NCBI GenBank assembly: GCA_023374045.1
Contig: CM041780.1
Location: 93,591,005-93,655,004, forward strand
Direction of reading: 5' to 3'
Source of the DNA: Limonium bicolor
Lineage: Eukaryota > Streptophyta > Magnoliopsida > Caryophyllales > Plumbaginaceae
Length of the DNA: 64,000 nt
Made by a program: the position numbers and the translations under genes. Positions 11,070-22,990 of the stretch are shown piece after piece. The notes under the pieces are model-generated. The model saw only the letters and a program-made list of their open reading frames with translations, was not told the DNA's origin and ran no database searches. Each line of letters starts with the position of its first letter. Positions within the stretch are counted from its first letter, which is position 1.

Positions 11070-13604
11070 TTGAAATACCCCAAACCTTAATATATTAATG
11101 AACTATCTAATTAGGATATACTAAGGCTAGAACGTGCCATAGAAACATTAGAAGAGTGTTAAACAACAATTTACACCAAAACATGCTTTAGGAACAATTA
11201 GAGCAAAAGGTGTTTTAAAGAGCACAAATAAATTAGGGAACTACCAATAAGTTCCCAAGAGATTTCAAATGTGAAATACCTCTAAGATTATTAATACGCA
11301 TTAAGCGGAATTAGCGTTTAAACCGAAAACGCACCTTAGAGCACAAAAATGTGCTTTAAAGAAAAAATGTGCTTTAAGCATGTATACATGGAACAAAAAG
11401 GATAATAAGAAATAAGGGAACAACAATTAAATGGTCATAGGAGCCATTGCGTATACACACAAATTAAGTATACAAATTCCACAGTAAACAGGTACTAAAC
11501 TGACGAAAGTCAAGGAGAAACCACTAAACGACTTGGTTTAAATTGGAATGAGCAACATGATATTTCATGAACATAGTTTCTAAATGTTTTAAATATATTA
11601 AGGACACATTTAAACTAGCCAAAACAAATTGCATAATCAATGTGAACCCGGAAGCACATAAAATGGTGTTTTAAGGCATTTTTGGCTATGTAACATACCT
11701 AACACATGGTACAAGTCCTTATGAACGAGATTAATTCATCAAATATTACATAAGTACAAGGGAGAACAAAAAAATCAGGTCAAATGGGGAGTAAGGCTTC
11801 CGACTTCAATGGTGAGTCATTAAGGACAAAAATGCTTTAATTTTACTTTTTCACCCACCATGACTTCCTTGATTGCCTTATCACCTTGTCCCCTGAGTAA
11901 TTCATTAATCAGACACTTACCTGTCATTATGAGAGCTCCCAAATTCATAGCTCCTCCTCTCTTTGAAGAAACAACACAAAAAACTTCATTGTTCTTAGAT
12001 TAGTACCTTAAAGAACACCTTGTCTTGCACAGATCATAACTTTCTCATCTTAAGTCCATATTCTAAGCTTGATAGCTCGTTGGAATCCTATTTCTAAGAG
12101 CTTTACAACCATAGCTCATGAGTCCCCAGATTCTCAGGAAAAACCACAAAGAAGTGCCTTTGATTCTTGAGGTAAAACATTGCCTTCTTGGAAACTCTTC
12201 CTTCTTTGATTTTCATCAAGGCCGAGTGCCTAGGGTTACTAACCCTTCTTATTCTTCATCTTATTCTATGGTTTTGGAGCCAATTTCTCTAGCAAATTGC
12301 TGTCAAAATTTCTAAGGAAAACAAGCTTAATATTAAGCTAAAGGTTAATATACAAGTTAAATCCTACAACTACCTATTTCAAGGTTCTAATTGTTGATCT
12401 ATATATGATCTAACATATTGTTCATATTGTTTATTATTGCCGAAATTATAAGTGTGTTAGATTTAATTTTTGACACATTAAATGTTAATATTTTGTAAAT
12501 CTTAAATTAGATTTATACTCCTTATGATATAAGCTACAATATAAGCTATCATAATATACAAGAAAAATTCATATACTATGATTTGATTATGGCTGAAAAT
12601 TAAGGGGTTGTAATTAAGTTAGGAAAATTATCTAACTTAGTTAAATTAAAGGAATTAGAGTAATTAAGAGTAAAATGTAAAATTTAAGAAGTTTTGGTAT
12701 CATATTGTGATTGCCGAAAATAAATGAGGTTAGTATAGAATTTTTGAGAGTTTAGATGATGAGAAAATAATTGTAGAATTAAGTTTACAATTTATAAAGA
12801 GTTTATAAGTGTTATAAGGAATTTATAAGGTTTTTGGTATATTTAAAGGTTAATAAAGGATGGTATATATATACTGTAACATTAGATAATTAAATCTGGT
12901 GATTTAGAGATGTTTAAAATGATTTTTGATGTTCAAAAATCTGTAGGAAAATTAATTACAAAAATTAGAAATTAATTGGAGTTAAATTGTTTAATAAAAG
13001 AAAGAATAAACCACAAGGGTAAAATGGTAATTTTACTGGTCAAACTTGGTCAAACATGGTCAAACGAGGTCAAACATGGTCAATGTCAGTTTATAAAATA
13101 TTTAGATGAGTTAGAATAAAAATTATAGCAAAAGATTAGGTAATAAAATGTTTAAGGAATAAAAAGTTAAGATAAATTAACTTTAGGGGTAATATTGTAA
13201 ATTTTGGAAAGTTAGGGGGTTTGACCAAAAAAAGGCTGGTCAAACTTGGGTATGTTTTGGTAATTGACCAAAAGTATAGAAGAAATTAATTAAGAAAGAC
13301 TTTGGAAGAAATTAGAAATAAAAATAACAAGTTTAGGACTTATTATGGGTAAAATAGAAATTAAAAGAAAACTATGGGTAAGAAATGTAAATAACACATT
13401 TTTATGTGTTTAGAAGGTTAAGGAAATTAAATAAAGAATTTAGAAACAAGTTGTAAAAGAAACAGAGTTAAGACGGGGTTAAACGAGACCCGTATATAAC
13501 TTAAGGTATACGAGGGGTATACCCGCAATTTAATAAGGATAGGAGAAATCAATACTTAAAGTATTTTAAAAAGAATACAAGTTATATTGGAAAAAGAAAT
13601 AAAT

Positions 13605-13870
13605 ACGTAGTATCATACGGATGTATACGAAATTTTTTGGTATACATGAATAGTATCCGTATACATGAATTTTAAATACGTATACGTGAACAGTAAAATA
13701 CGAGACGTATACGTGAACAGTAAAATACGAGACGCATACGTAAACAATAAAATACGAGACGTATAAATGAATAGTGAAATACGGTGAATAGTAAAATACG
13801 AGGCCGTATAAATGAATAGTAGAATACGAGATTGTATAAATGAATAGTGAAATATGGATGAATAGTAAAA
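13605..13870 (+). repeat. Palindrome-rich tandem array in 3' LTR
   Basis: Counterpart of 4321-4598: CGTATACG-containing units and AATAAAATACGAGAC-like spacers, with unit number and order changed, as expected from slippage or unequal exchange. Confidence 0.8.
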
Positions 13871-15310
13871 ATAAGAAAAACTAACACAAGGTCCGTATAA
13901 GTCTAAAGTTGCTAACTGTGCAACTAAATAATGCTAACGACGTTAGTATGTTAATGAATTAGAATTGAGTTTGAAAACGCTCCTAAATGAACCAACCCGT
14001 TTAACGGTATACTATTATACCCGGGTTAACCTAGGAATAGGTTTAAGTTGAAAAGAGAACCAAATTAGTTCTAAGACACAGGATACTAATACTAGTTCTG
14101 GTTACAGATCTAGATAGTCGGAGGCGTTCGGCGGATTAGGCGAACGTGGTGTTAAGAGCTAGCCAATCTCCGGTGTACGGTATGGGATTCTTGTAGCTTG
14201 TTTGCTAACGGGGTCTACCTCGGTTTGTGTGCTATGTGTTATTGTGATACGACCAAACAAGATTAAGCATGAAACCGATCTACTGTATTGTTATTGTGTG
14301 TCCATTGCACACTAACACGACTTGATTTAGAGCTTGTTCATTAACTATGTTTAGTAACAATTGTATAAGGTTATAAATACTCCCTGTTGTTAGTAGGTTA
14401 ATACCGAGAGAGGTTTAACTAACCAATTGTCAATGAGACTTCAACTAACTGGAACTTGGGGGAAGATGAATCCGGGACTGACTCCGGTCATGCATGTTTA
14501 GGTTAGGAGGTCGGCATCTGTATCAGATCTGTCTTCCGCATATGGCTCATCTACGACTAGTCGCCTAGGGTCGACAAACAGACCCGACCACCTCGAGTGA
14601 ACAGTTCGAGGTGGGAGGCAAATTCAGGAGGCGCGGGAGGGTCAAGCCTACATCCATCATAACTTAAGAATTAATGTTTATTAACCCAATGAAGCTAATA
14701 ACTCATTGGCTGGGGTTACCTTGACCTGACAAAAATAAACAATTCAGTTAGAGAACAACCAGTTCTTTTAAGAGAACGGTTGACACTTATAAGGTATGGT
14801 CAAACACGAGAACTAAACAATTCTCAGGCCTCAGGAGTTAGGAATCTGACTTACTCGTTAATGAGCGTCCATTACAACTTTCGATTTGTTGGAACTGTGA
14901 ATGTTTCACATGGATGTGTTGTTTGTTATCGTACTTCTTATTATTATCTGTATGAATAATCAACTGCATGTGTACGACAAGTAGTCGTGTGTAGCCCTGT
15001 TAGCTTGTGGGCTGCACGTTTTCTGTACCAGCAATGTGCTGAGCCCCTTGGGGCCTGTGATTTAAACTTTGAGGTAGGTACCAGACGAGGACTCAACCTG
15101 AGAGTAGGAGCGGGTAGAGTACCTCGGGTTGCTTTTACATTTGTTACACGAGTTGTGCATGTACACTCGTTTAGTAAATTGATGAGATGTTAGTATGATG
15201 TATTAGGATATGAGATACTCGGTATAAGTTGTGGTTTATGGATTGTAATGTATAGGTGCTCGAGTAATTATCCGGTTAGTCAGACCGTGACTTGTAAGAT
15301 AATAGGCCTA

Positions 15311-15332
15311 GTTAGTCACGTGGGTGACTAAC
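15311..15332 (+). other. LTR-terminal stem-loop, 3' LTR
   Basis: Same nine-base stem GTTAGTCAC/GTGACTAAC and GTGG loop as at 6007-6028. Confidence 0.7.
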
Positions 15333-15430
15333 GGCGGTAACACCAATTTAGTAGAACTTTTCCGCTGCATTGTTAATGAACGAGATGGACTTAGGGCGAC
15401 GATCACTGTATTTGGAGATGGGGTGTTACA

Positions 15431-15435
15431 CCCTA
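15431..15435. repeat. Target-site duplication CCCTA, right copy
   Basis: Matches 1822-1826 and closes the nested insertion. Confidence 0.95.
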
Positions 15436-15944
15436 CCAGTGGTCATAATTGAATCATGCTAAGAATAGAGGCATTAGGATAAAATGGAATTGGAGTTGAT
15501 TGTATTTTCAATTAGAGGAATTATCCTCACTTGACCTCGTAAAAAGGATTTCCTTTTTACTGAGTCTCGTCCATGAAGTCGAGGACGCATGAGCCTTTGT
15601 CTTCGGACCGGTGACATGGGGAGAACAAAGTTGTTTTGTATTCTATCCCATGAAGGCGAGGACGAATGTGCCTTTGTCTACAGACCGTTGACATGGGAGA
15701 ATACGATGAAAACTATGTGATTGTTTTAATCATCAAAAGGAACAAAGGGAATTTTGAGTGCTATACATGCTTAAGCATGCTGTGTGATATTTGAGTATAA
15801 GAATATGACAGACCTAATGAGTCAATAAGTTTAAGTACATATAAGCGTGATCTATATGATCTATGGAATGAGATAAACCGTGTAATCTAATAAAATAAGA
15901 TGCATGGGAACTTTGGGGACAAAGTACTTTTAAGGGGGGTAGAT
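15436..15944 (+). mobile_element. Outer element, internal domain, right part with PPT
   Basis: Continues the outer element after the insertion and aligns with 10701-11070 of the nested element. It carries two copies of the CATG-closed hairpin (15571-15620 and 15647-15697), where the other elements have one, and the 3' PPT TTTTAAGGGGGGTAGA at 15928-15943. No gene. Confidence 0.88.
15571..15697 (+). repeat. Duplicated CATG hairpin
   Basis: Two direct copies about 76 bp apart of a unit running from CCATGAAG, CGAGGAC, through CCTTTGTC and GACCG to ACATGGG. CGAGGAC can pair with GTCTTCG in the first copy, and CCATG with CATGG in both. Confidence 0.65.
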
Positions 15945-16537
15945 TGAAATACCCCAAACCTAAGTATGCTAAGTTAACATCAATTTATGATGTAATAAGG
16001 CTAAAACATGCCTTAGAAACATTGGTAGACAATTTAAACCAAGGAAAACACAAGAAAACGCCATAAAGGCAATTTAAGCAAAAATGTGCTCTAAGCTTGG
16101 AGTGACTTTGATTAGCACCCAAATATCATTATAAGACCCTATTAACATGATAATGGACATGTTAAATCAGTTACCAAAGAAAACCAAGCTCAAAAACAAG
16201 CTTAAACACAAAATGTGCTTTAAGACTCCTTAAAGCACCTTTTTGAGAAATTGTCTTAGAAATGAGTTTTGAGTAGCTAAATGCCTATGATTACACCTTA
16301 ATCATCATGTGTACTAATTAGTATCACATTAGGAAGCCTAAATCAATGAGAAACCAAAAATTTCACAAATTTGTGCCTAGTTTAGTCTTTAGTCAACTTA
16401 GTTTAGTTAATTGGTTACCAAAGACCAAAAATACCCTTATTAACCAAGGGGGCCAATTTTTAGGTGGTGTGTCACCACAAGTAGTCAGCACATTAAGGAA
16501 AAGAGGAGGCAAAGTAGTAAATTCACTATTCACCTTT

Positions 16538-16545
16538 TATAAGAC
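16538..16545 (+). promoter_or_regulatory. TATA-like box in outer LTR
   Basis: TATAAGAC lies about 25-30 bp before a CT-rich leader (CCCACCTCTCTTCTC), the arrangement expected for a plant Pol II start. The same arrangement is seen at 25487 in solo LTR 1. Confidence 0.4.
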
Positions 16546-17213
16546 AAATATCTTCTTTTAGCCCACCTCTCTTCTCTCTTCTTCATTTCTTCTTCTTCCA
16601 CTGAATATTTATTCTTATTCCTCTCAAGGAAACCGTGAGTGCTGCCTCCATTCATGCTCCACCTTCATTTGCTCACAAAATCTTCATTTTAGCTCTAAAT
16701 AAAAAATTAAACACATATTATTCTTAGTTAGCTCAAGCTCTAGCTTTCTATCTTTCCAAAACTCCAAAAGCGTCATTTTGGTGCCAAGGGAAACCGCCAT
16801 TGAATGGGGAAAAACTAGCTTCAGGTGTTCATTATCTTCTCCATTCATTCAAGGTAAGGAAAATGTAAGAAAAATCATCTTTCCACCACTTTGTTACATG
16901 GCCGAAAATTACCACTCATGGGGCCTTGTTTTTATGCCTAGTTCTAGCTTGTTTTAATCATCAAGGACTAGTGGAGGTCCTCTTTCATTCATTGCCCAAG
17001 TCTACTTTGAGACTTCAAAGGTAATCATCCACTTTTATGTCATACAACACATTTTTAACCTAGGAATGATTCCTTAAGGTTAGTGTATTATTTAGCACTC
17101 ATGAGAGTCATTGTATATTGATTAGAACATTGGCAAAAGAAATTAAGTTGGTGGCCGAGATTCATTCAAGAAAAGCCCTAAGGAGGAAGTTAAGATAAGC
17201 TTGATAAAAACAA

Positions 17214-17228
17214 GGTAAATTGCTTACC
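17214..17228 (+). other. Hairpin over a candidate splice donor, outer LTR
   Basis: GGTAA/TTACC close a five-base loop ATTGC around AAGGTAAA. Other LTR families hold a different hairpin at the equivalent AGGTAA site. Confidence 0.4.
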
Positions 17229-18633
17229 TAATGGTGGTTTAAGGTTTAAGGGATGAGATTTAGATAAGTACTAATGTAGCTTAAAACTTACATTATGTAA
17301 AGGGTTATATAACTTAGGAAAAAGAATTTAAACAAGCTTGTTAACTTGTGATTAAGGAGCCAATGGAAATGAGTTAGAAAGATAAGCTCAAGTGAATTAA
17401 GAGAACACTTATATTGCTATGGGAGCATTGTTGTGTATATTTGCAGGTTGAAAGCTTTTATATGTGGGAAATTCAATGTTTAAGTTTAAGTCATTTAAGG
17501 GCCTAAGGGCCATGTCATTTAAGAGCCTTAGTGCTATGCAATTTAAGATTATTGCACTATATTGAGTTTGTTATGAATGGGTTGATTTGGGTGAGAAAAT
17601 ATGATGAAAAAGGATTTGATGTGTGTGAGATGATTGAATGATAGTATACTAGAGAAGCTATGGCAAAATTTGAGTAGGAAACAAAGTGTTTAAGTGGTGA
17701 TTGTGAACTAATATGACCTAGGATTTACTAGGGATCATTAAGAGGAATTTGAGTGGAAATGAGTTAACAAAGGAGTTCTTGAGAATTAGAATGACCTAGA
17801 GTTGTCTAGGAGGAATTAGAGGATAGATAGGTGTATTAAACACACCAAAGTCATGGTATAAGGGATGTTAAGACTTGTGCAAAATTTAGAGGAAATGGTG
17901 TATAATGTTTTGAGATGATTTAGGTATGAGCTTGAAGATATAACAATGAGAAGTTTGGGTAGCTTGTGTAAGTGGTGATGATGCTATTAGTGGATTAATA
18001 AGGTTATAGTTGGAAGGTAATAAGTGGACTTGGGTGATGGAAGTGAAAATTGTGGGAGAATGTTGTAAATTGTCAAGGAAATGACTAGGAAGGTATAAGG
18101 GTCTATGATCATGAGAATGATGAGTAAATTGAGTAAAAGAGGTGGAAATGTCTAAGCAGGGTGTAGCATGGTCTAGGTATATGGAGAACAATGTTAAAGA
18201 ATTAAGAGGATGGCTAGTGATGCCTAAGTATGTTTAGGAGTTTAGGAGTGATGAGTAACAAATGGAAAGGAGAGAAATTTGTGCATGGAGATGCAAGATA
18301 ACCTTGTGAAGGTTAGCAAAGGAAATAAGAATGAATAAAGATGTTTGAGGAGTAGTTATATTGGTTGAAAGGAAACACTTTAGTTGGAGTTTTAGACAAA
18401 ATTTACATGTTGGAAGTGTAAGGAATTAAGTTATAAGTGTTAAGAGTTTAGTAAGAACTTGAATAATGATCAAGGAACTTGGAGGTGAGTTGATACATGA
18501 GTTAAGAGGATTTTAAGTGCTAAAATGGTGTTAGAACATGTGTGAATACATGGAGAAAGATTAGAAGAAGATTGGGCAAAAGAACAAGTGTGGAAAGAGG
18601 TTCAAAACTGTAAAATTTGACAGTTTAAAGTGT

Positions 18634-18813
18634 GGTCCGGGACTTGGTCCTTGGATAAAGTCCCGGACCAGCACTAAAAACATGCCGAGAGTACTACCCA
18701 GAACTGGTCCGGGACCTTGGGTAAGTACCAAGTCCCGGACCATAGCTAAAATGTTGCCGAGAGTTTAAACACACATTGGTCCGGGACCTTAGGTCCGGAC
18801 CGTGTCCCGGACC
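18634..18813 (+). repeat. GGTCCGGGAC palindrome array, outer LTR
   Basis: Three hairpins in 180 bp, each with GGTCCGGGAC and its complement GTCCCGGACC separated by a 15-20 bp loop; the third contains an extra GGTCCGGACC. The hairpins are separated by spacers sharing TGCCGAGAGT. The same ten-base arm forms four hairpins in the reverse LTR family. Confidence 0.9.
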
Positions 18814-20290
18814 AGGCAATTTTACAAAGAAAGTGTGCTTTTTAAGTGGAAAATGGAGGGGGCTTGTTGGGTAACGTTATTATATGATTGTTAAGAGTTG
18901 TTTGGTGGAATTTTAAGGCCATTGGAGGTGTGAACAAGTGTGAGGTAAAATGAGAAGTAAGTAACATAAGTGGTTAAGCTTGAATTACAATGACTTAGTG
19001 GTATTTAGTTGGAAATCATTATTAATTAAGTAAGCTAGGTTAATTAAAAGTAATTAACCACCCAATTCAATGAATGTTTTAGGGTTTGAGAATTTGGACT
19101 CCGGAGGGGAGTAAGCAACCGAACGACCGACGGTGTACGGTATGGTTTTCTTGTGACCTGCTTGCTAACGAGGTGTCCCTCGGCTTGTGTGCTATTTGTT
19201 TATGTGTGTTGACTAAACAAGATAAAGCATGCAACCGGAATATTATGTTTGTTGTATGATTGTGATACACTAACACAACCTACTGTGGGAACTTACTAAC
19301 AATGCTTAGTAAAGAATTGTGTGAGAATAAGGAACACTCCCAAGTATTGTCTTCTTAGCAACCGAAAGAGGTTAACCAACAAACATTAACATTGAGATTT
19401 CTACTAACTGGAACTTGGGGGGAGTGAGGAATCCGGAATGGTACCGACACATGTGTATTGGGGGAGGTCGGTATCCTTATCGAATATCGACTTCCAAATA
19501 TGATTTGTCTTCGGACTCGTCGCCTAGAGTCAACATATAGACTCGACCTCCTCGGACTTCTTGTTTTAGGAGGGAGACATACTGAGATGGTGTGGTGGGA
19601 TCTACCTAAATCCCAAATTTAAGAAATATTGTTTGTTTAACCCAATGGAGCTTATAACTCATTGGCTAGGGTTACTTTGACCCGACAAAGATAAACAATG
19701 AATTAAGGAACTACCATTCTAATTAAAGAACGATTGACTTAATTGAAATAAGAACTGAGATAAGATACAACCACTTCTATTTAAAGAATGGTTTATATTC
19801 TAAGACTGAGTTAAGGATTAAGATTGAGGTAAGATAAGGATGGACTGAGATTAAGAGGAATAAACTTAAGGAGCTAAATGATTAACTCACTAATTAAGGG
19901 AACGCTTTTAAGTTGTTCATTGTGTTTGAACTTTGATTGTTCATATGTGGCTTGTTGTTTATTGCACTTTCTATTATGTTGTGCATCTAATCAACCTCCA
20001 TGCTATCGACAATTAGTCGTCGTAGCCACGTTAGCTTGAGGGCCATGAGAGGATCGTACCAGCAAAGGTGTTGACCCCCTCGGGGGCTACTCTTTATATT
20101 TTGCAGGTGAATGTCAGAAAGCGACCGTCCTGAGAGTAAGATGGGGTAGATGCATTAAGGGTTTAAGTGTGACCTACGAGTTGTGCATGTACTCTCTGTT
20201 ATGTAATCGGTTAAGGCTTGTAAGTACTAATGTTCGGTATATTCGGGTCCATCAGACCGTAGCTAGATCTTGGAGATTGTAGTATGCCTA

Positions 20291-20312
20291 GTTGGTCACG
20301 TGGGTGAATAAC
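20291..20312 (+). other. LTR-terminal stem-loop, outer LTR
   Basis: GTTGGTCAC and GTGAATAAC flank GTGG: the same hairpin position as in the nested element, with one mismatch and a wobble. Confidence 0.5.
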
Positions 20313-20410
20313 GGCGGTAACACCAAATATTGTAAGAAATCCGCTGCAAAGTTAACAAAAGATAATGGAGGTTTATGAGATATGTATGGCTTTTTGAGTG
20401 GGGTGTTACA

Positions 20411-20529
20411 ATTTTTGTAAAGTAAGTAAATTTTACTTGATTTAGTATCGCGATTTCAAAGGTGGAGCTGGTGTCAACTCCTAAGGTGGCACCTATTATG
20501 TCGTGTAGTGGTTTATTATTTTGTAAAAC
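20411..20529. other. Unassigned flank
   Basis: AT-rich DNA directly after the outer LTR. The first five bases ATTTT would be the right-hand target duplication, but the left copy is outside the window. Nothing else recognised. Confidence 0.4.
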
Positions 20530-21790
20530 TTTAAAATGCTATATTTTATTATATATATAAAAGTCCAAATAAGATAAATTGTATATCATTGTTCATCATT
20601 TTTCGCGCTCTTCAAAATAAGACCAAACATGAATATGTTTTGATAAATTTTAAATTTTTTATTTTGTATGTAGACATTTTTTAAGATTCATTGTGAATCT
20701 TAAGTTTAAGAAAAGTGAACCAAAGGTTGTTAAAAATGAATCAAAGGTTGTTAAAAAGTGAATCAGTCAGTTGCTTAAAAGTGAATAAGAGGTTGAAAAA
20801 AAGTGAATCTCATAAATAGAGATTGTTTAACTAAACTGATTCTGATTATTTGACTAGTGTGAATCAGAGGTTTTAAAAAAGTGAATCAAATGTTATTAAA
20901 AAGTAAATCACAAGTTGTTACAAAGTGAATCAGAGTAATAAGAGTGAATCTCGTAAGCATTGATTGTTTAACTAAAGTGATTAAGAGGTTTAAGAAATGT
21001 GAATCAAGGTTTATATAAAGTGAATCATGTGTTTAAGAAAAGTGATTCTCGTAAATAGAGATTGTTTTAACTAAAGTGAATATGAGGTTTAAGAAAAGTG
21101 AATCAAAGGTTTAATAAAAGTGTATCAAAGGTTTTTTAAAGGTGAATCAAAGGTTTAAGAAAAGTGAATATTTTGTTTAATACTAGTAAAAGTTAATCCT
21201 ACCACAAACTTATGCAAGAACAGTATGAACCTTTGATTTATTGAAAGTGAATCATTCGTTTTAAAAAAGTGAATCTTATGTTTAAGAAAAAGCAAACATT
21301 TCATATAGAACAATGTGAATCCTTTGTGTTTTTTAAAGTGAACCTTAACCTTGCACTACAAACCCTAAAAATACATTCGATGCTTTTAGCATTGGTTATA
21401 TACTTTATATCGTTGTTACAAACTCGATAGATTTTTAGGGTTTGTGGTTTAGGGTTTACCAGTTTAGTGTCGTTAGACCCTAAACCCTGCACTACAAACC
21501 CTAAAAATGCCATCGATGTTTTTAACTTTCCTAGAGTGACTTTTAGAGTGTTTGGGGTAAGATTCATTTTGTTAATGAATAAGGTTCATTTTATTATTAA
21601 AGAAGATTCATTTTGTTAATGAATATGATTCACTTCAAAAATACATAATATATACTTATTCTAAAAATATAAAATTTTAAGTTTACCAAAACATATCCAT
21701 GATGCATCTTGTTTTGAAGAGCATGAAAATGATGAACAACGGTATATTTTTTTACTTATATTTTGTGAGTTATAACATTTTGAAAAAAAA
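20530..21790. mobile_element. Foldback/MULE-like element with long inverted ends
   Basis: The ends are inverted copies of about 140 bp: TTGTTCATCATTTTT followed by GCTCTTCAAAA near 20590 matches in reverse GATGAACAA and TTTTGAAGAGC near 21712-21740, and both ends continue into related AT-rich sequence. Between them are many GTGAATCA units on the left and GATTCA units on the right. No transposase frame is seen. Long inverted ends without coding capacity fit a non-autonomous Mutator-like or foldback element. I could not define a target duplication, so the exact ends are approximate. Confidence 0.6.
20690..21300. repeat. Degenerate GTGAATCA minisatellite
   Basis: More than fifteen loosely spaced units of the form AAAGTGAATCA-AGGTTT(A)A, with a period of about 20-25 bp. 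A longer unit including GTAAATAGAGATTGTTTAACTAA recurs near 20810, 20955 and 21050. Confidence 0.75.
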
Positions 21791-22990
21791 AGAATTGCTC
21801 TTTCCTCCTAGTCCAATTCTTCCCGGGTGAAGACGATGCTGTTTCCATTTTTTTCATATCTTTTTTTCTCCCGACCACATGTTGACATGTGGACAGTCTC
21901 CATATTCTAATATGACACTAGTGTCATGCCCTCCATACCATTTATTATAAATCATTCATAGTTTATACTACATGTTACACCGAAATGAATAAGAATACTA
22001 AATTTATTCATTCTATGGAACAGTTGATATTCTATTCACACAAATTCTTCCCTACATGTTAACGGAGTGTTACATATTTTTTGTGATATTATAAACTTTT
22101 GTGTATAATAGTACATAGTAGTGTTTTAGTAATTAGTGTACATTTTAGAAGGATTAAATAATTTTTAAAAATATACTCTTTTTTTAAATCACACCAACCA
22201 TGCATATATAACGAAAAGATTATATGCCTAAGACCATGATCAGCCAAAGCCAGATCAAATTAAGACCAGAAATAGAAAACCTAGGAGATACATGACAATT
22301 GGAGACCAAAATGTATTCCTACATTCCAAAACCCTAAAACAAACATATTTGTCATGCGCAATGAACTGAGAGATTACGTGATCAGCAGAATGAGAGACTA
22401 ATCATCACCACCTACGATTGTCCCTTAAAGCCCCATTTGCTGCTCTCAAAGATCATTTACCACCTACGATTGTCCCTTGAACCCTCCAACAAGACAAAAG
22501 GGAACTACACCATGGCTATGGCAAAGAAAAACCCTAAGAACAAAACAAGAACCTAAGCTATCAAATAACCAAACTAGTAATGTGATCCTAAGCATAAGTA
22601 AGTACAAGACATGCACCTCCAAACCTATTGAGGAAGTTTCAAGAGGTGGCAAAGAAGCAAAGGTCCGAAACAAAAAAACATGGTTGCATAGGAACTTTAT
22701 CATTCCCAGCAACCATGAAGTCCATAGCTCATTTTTCCTAGCAACCCCCAATTGACCTAGGGGTTTCCGCTTCATCCTGTGACTTATCAACATTTGGTGA
22801 TGACTTCATCATATGTTGATTATCCTTATAAATCCATTGTGTCACGACTACCACACTTACTGAGAGGACTAGTAAATCACTGACAAAACACATAGGCATC
22901 ATCATATTAGTTTATTCCATCCAAGCAAAGCAGCAAGAGTTACCCAATCATGTTAATGGTTCATAGACGTACCATCAAAATATCTTCACG

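Larger units (their letters stand above)
6127..11070 (+). mobile_element. Internal domain of nested element (no intact gag-pol)
   Basis: About 4.9 kb between the LTRs. Translation in all frames is broken by frequent stops. Weak pol echoes are visible: a frame at 9707-9730 reads RKGKLSPK, like the GKLSPR(F/Y)IGP motif that follows the Ty3/gypsy integrase, and DNA near 8135-8180 resembles the RNase H stretch before the conserved ASRQL..HE. The 3' part (10082-11070) is a long UTR between two polypurine tracts and carries the conserved structured blocks. I could not locate an RT active-site motif. Confidence 0.75.
1827..15430 (+). mobile_element. Complete nested Ty3/gypsy-type LTR retrotransposon
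   Basis: A full element of about 13.6 kb: 5' LTR 1827-6126, PBS 6132-6143, internal domain to 11070, 3' PPT 11054-11069, 3' LTR 11071-15430, and a 5-bp duplication CCCTA. The LTRs are unusually long (4.3 kb) relative to the ~4.9 kb internal domain. No gag-pol frame longer than about 90 codons remains, only short stretches resembling pol. Long LTRs plus a non-coding internal domain recall LARD-type non-autonomous elements, but a decayed coding element is not excluded. It is inserted in a relative of itself. Confidence 0.93.
11071..15430 (+). repeat. 3' LTR of nested element
   Basis: Near-identical partner of 1827-6126, with TGAAATACCCC at its start and GGGGTGTTACA at its end. Differences from the 5' LTR are mostly small indels, and the copies also differ in the tandem array near 13605-13870. 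Confidence 0.93.
15945..20410 (+). repeat. 3' LTR of outer element
   Basis: About 4.47 kb, starting TGAAATACCCCAAACC after a PPT and ending GGGGTGTTACA. It is clearly related to, but well diverged from, the LTRs of the nested element. A TATA-like TATAAGAC at 16538 precedes a pyrimidine-rich leader. GGTAA-containing sites near 16853, 17021 and 17214 and TTTGCAGGTT near 17440 look like splice donors and an acceptor. A GGTCCGGGAC palindrome array is at 18634-18813. The partner 5' LTR is outside the window. Confidence 0.9.

Noticed and set aside
21336..21510. AAACCCTAAA motifs suggesting interstitial telomere repeats
   Set aside because: Only isolated motifs within a duplicated ACTACAAACCCTAAAAAT unit, not a tandem TTTAGGG array.
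22464..22793. Overlapping 92- and 109-codon frames on both strands
   Set aside because: Mirror frames on opposite strands with low-complexity composition, no motif and no splice context.
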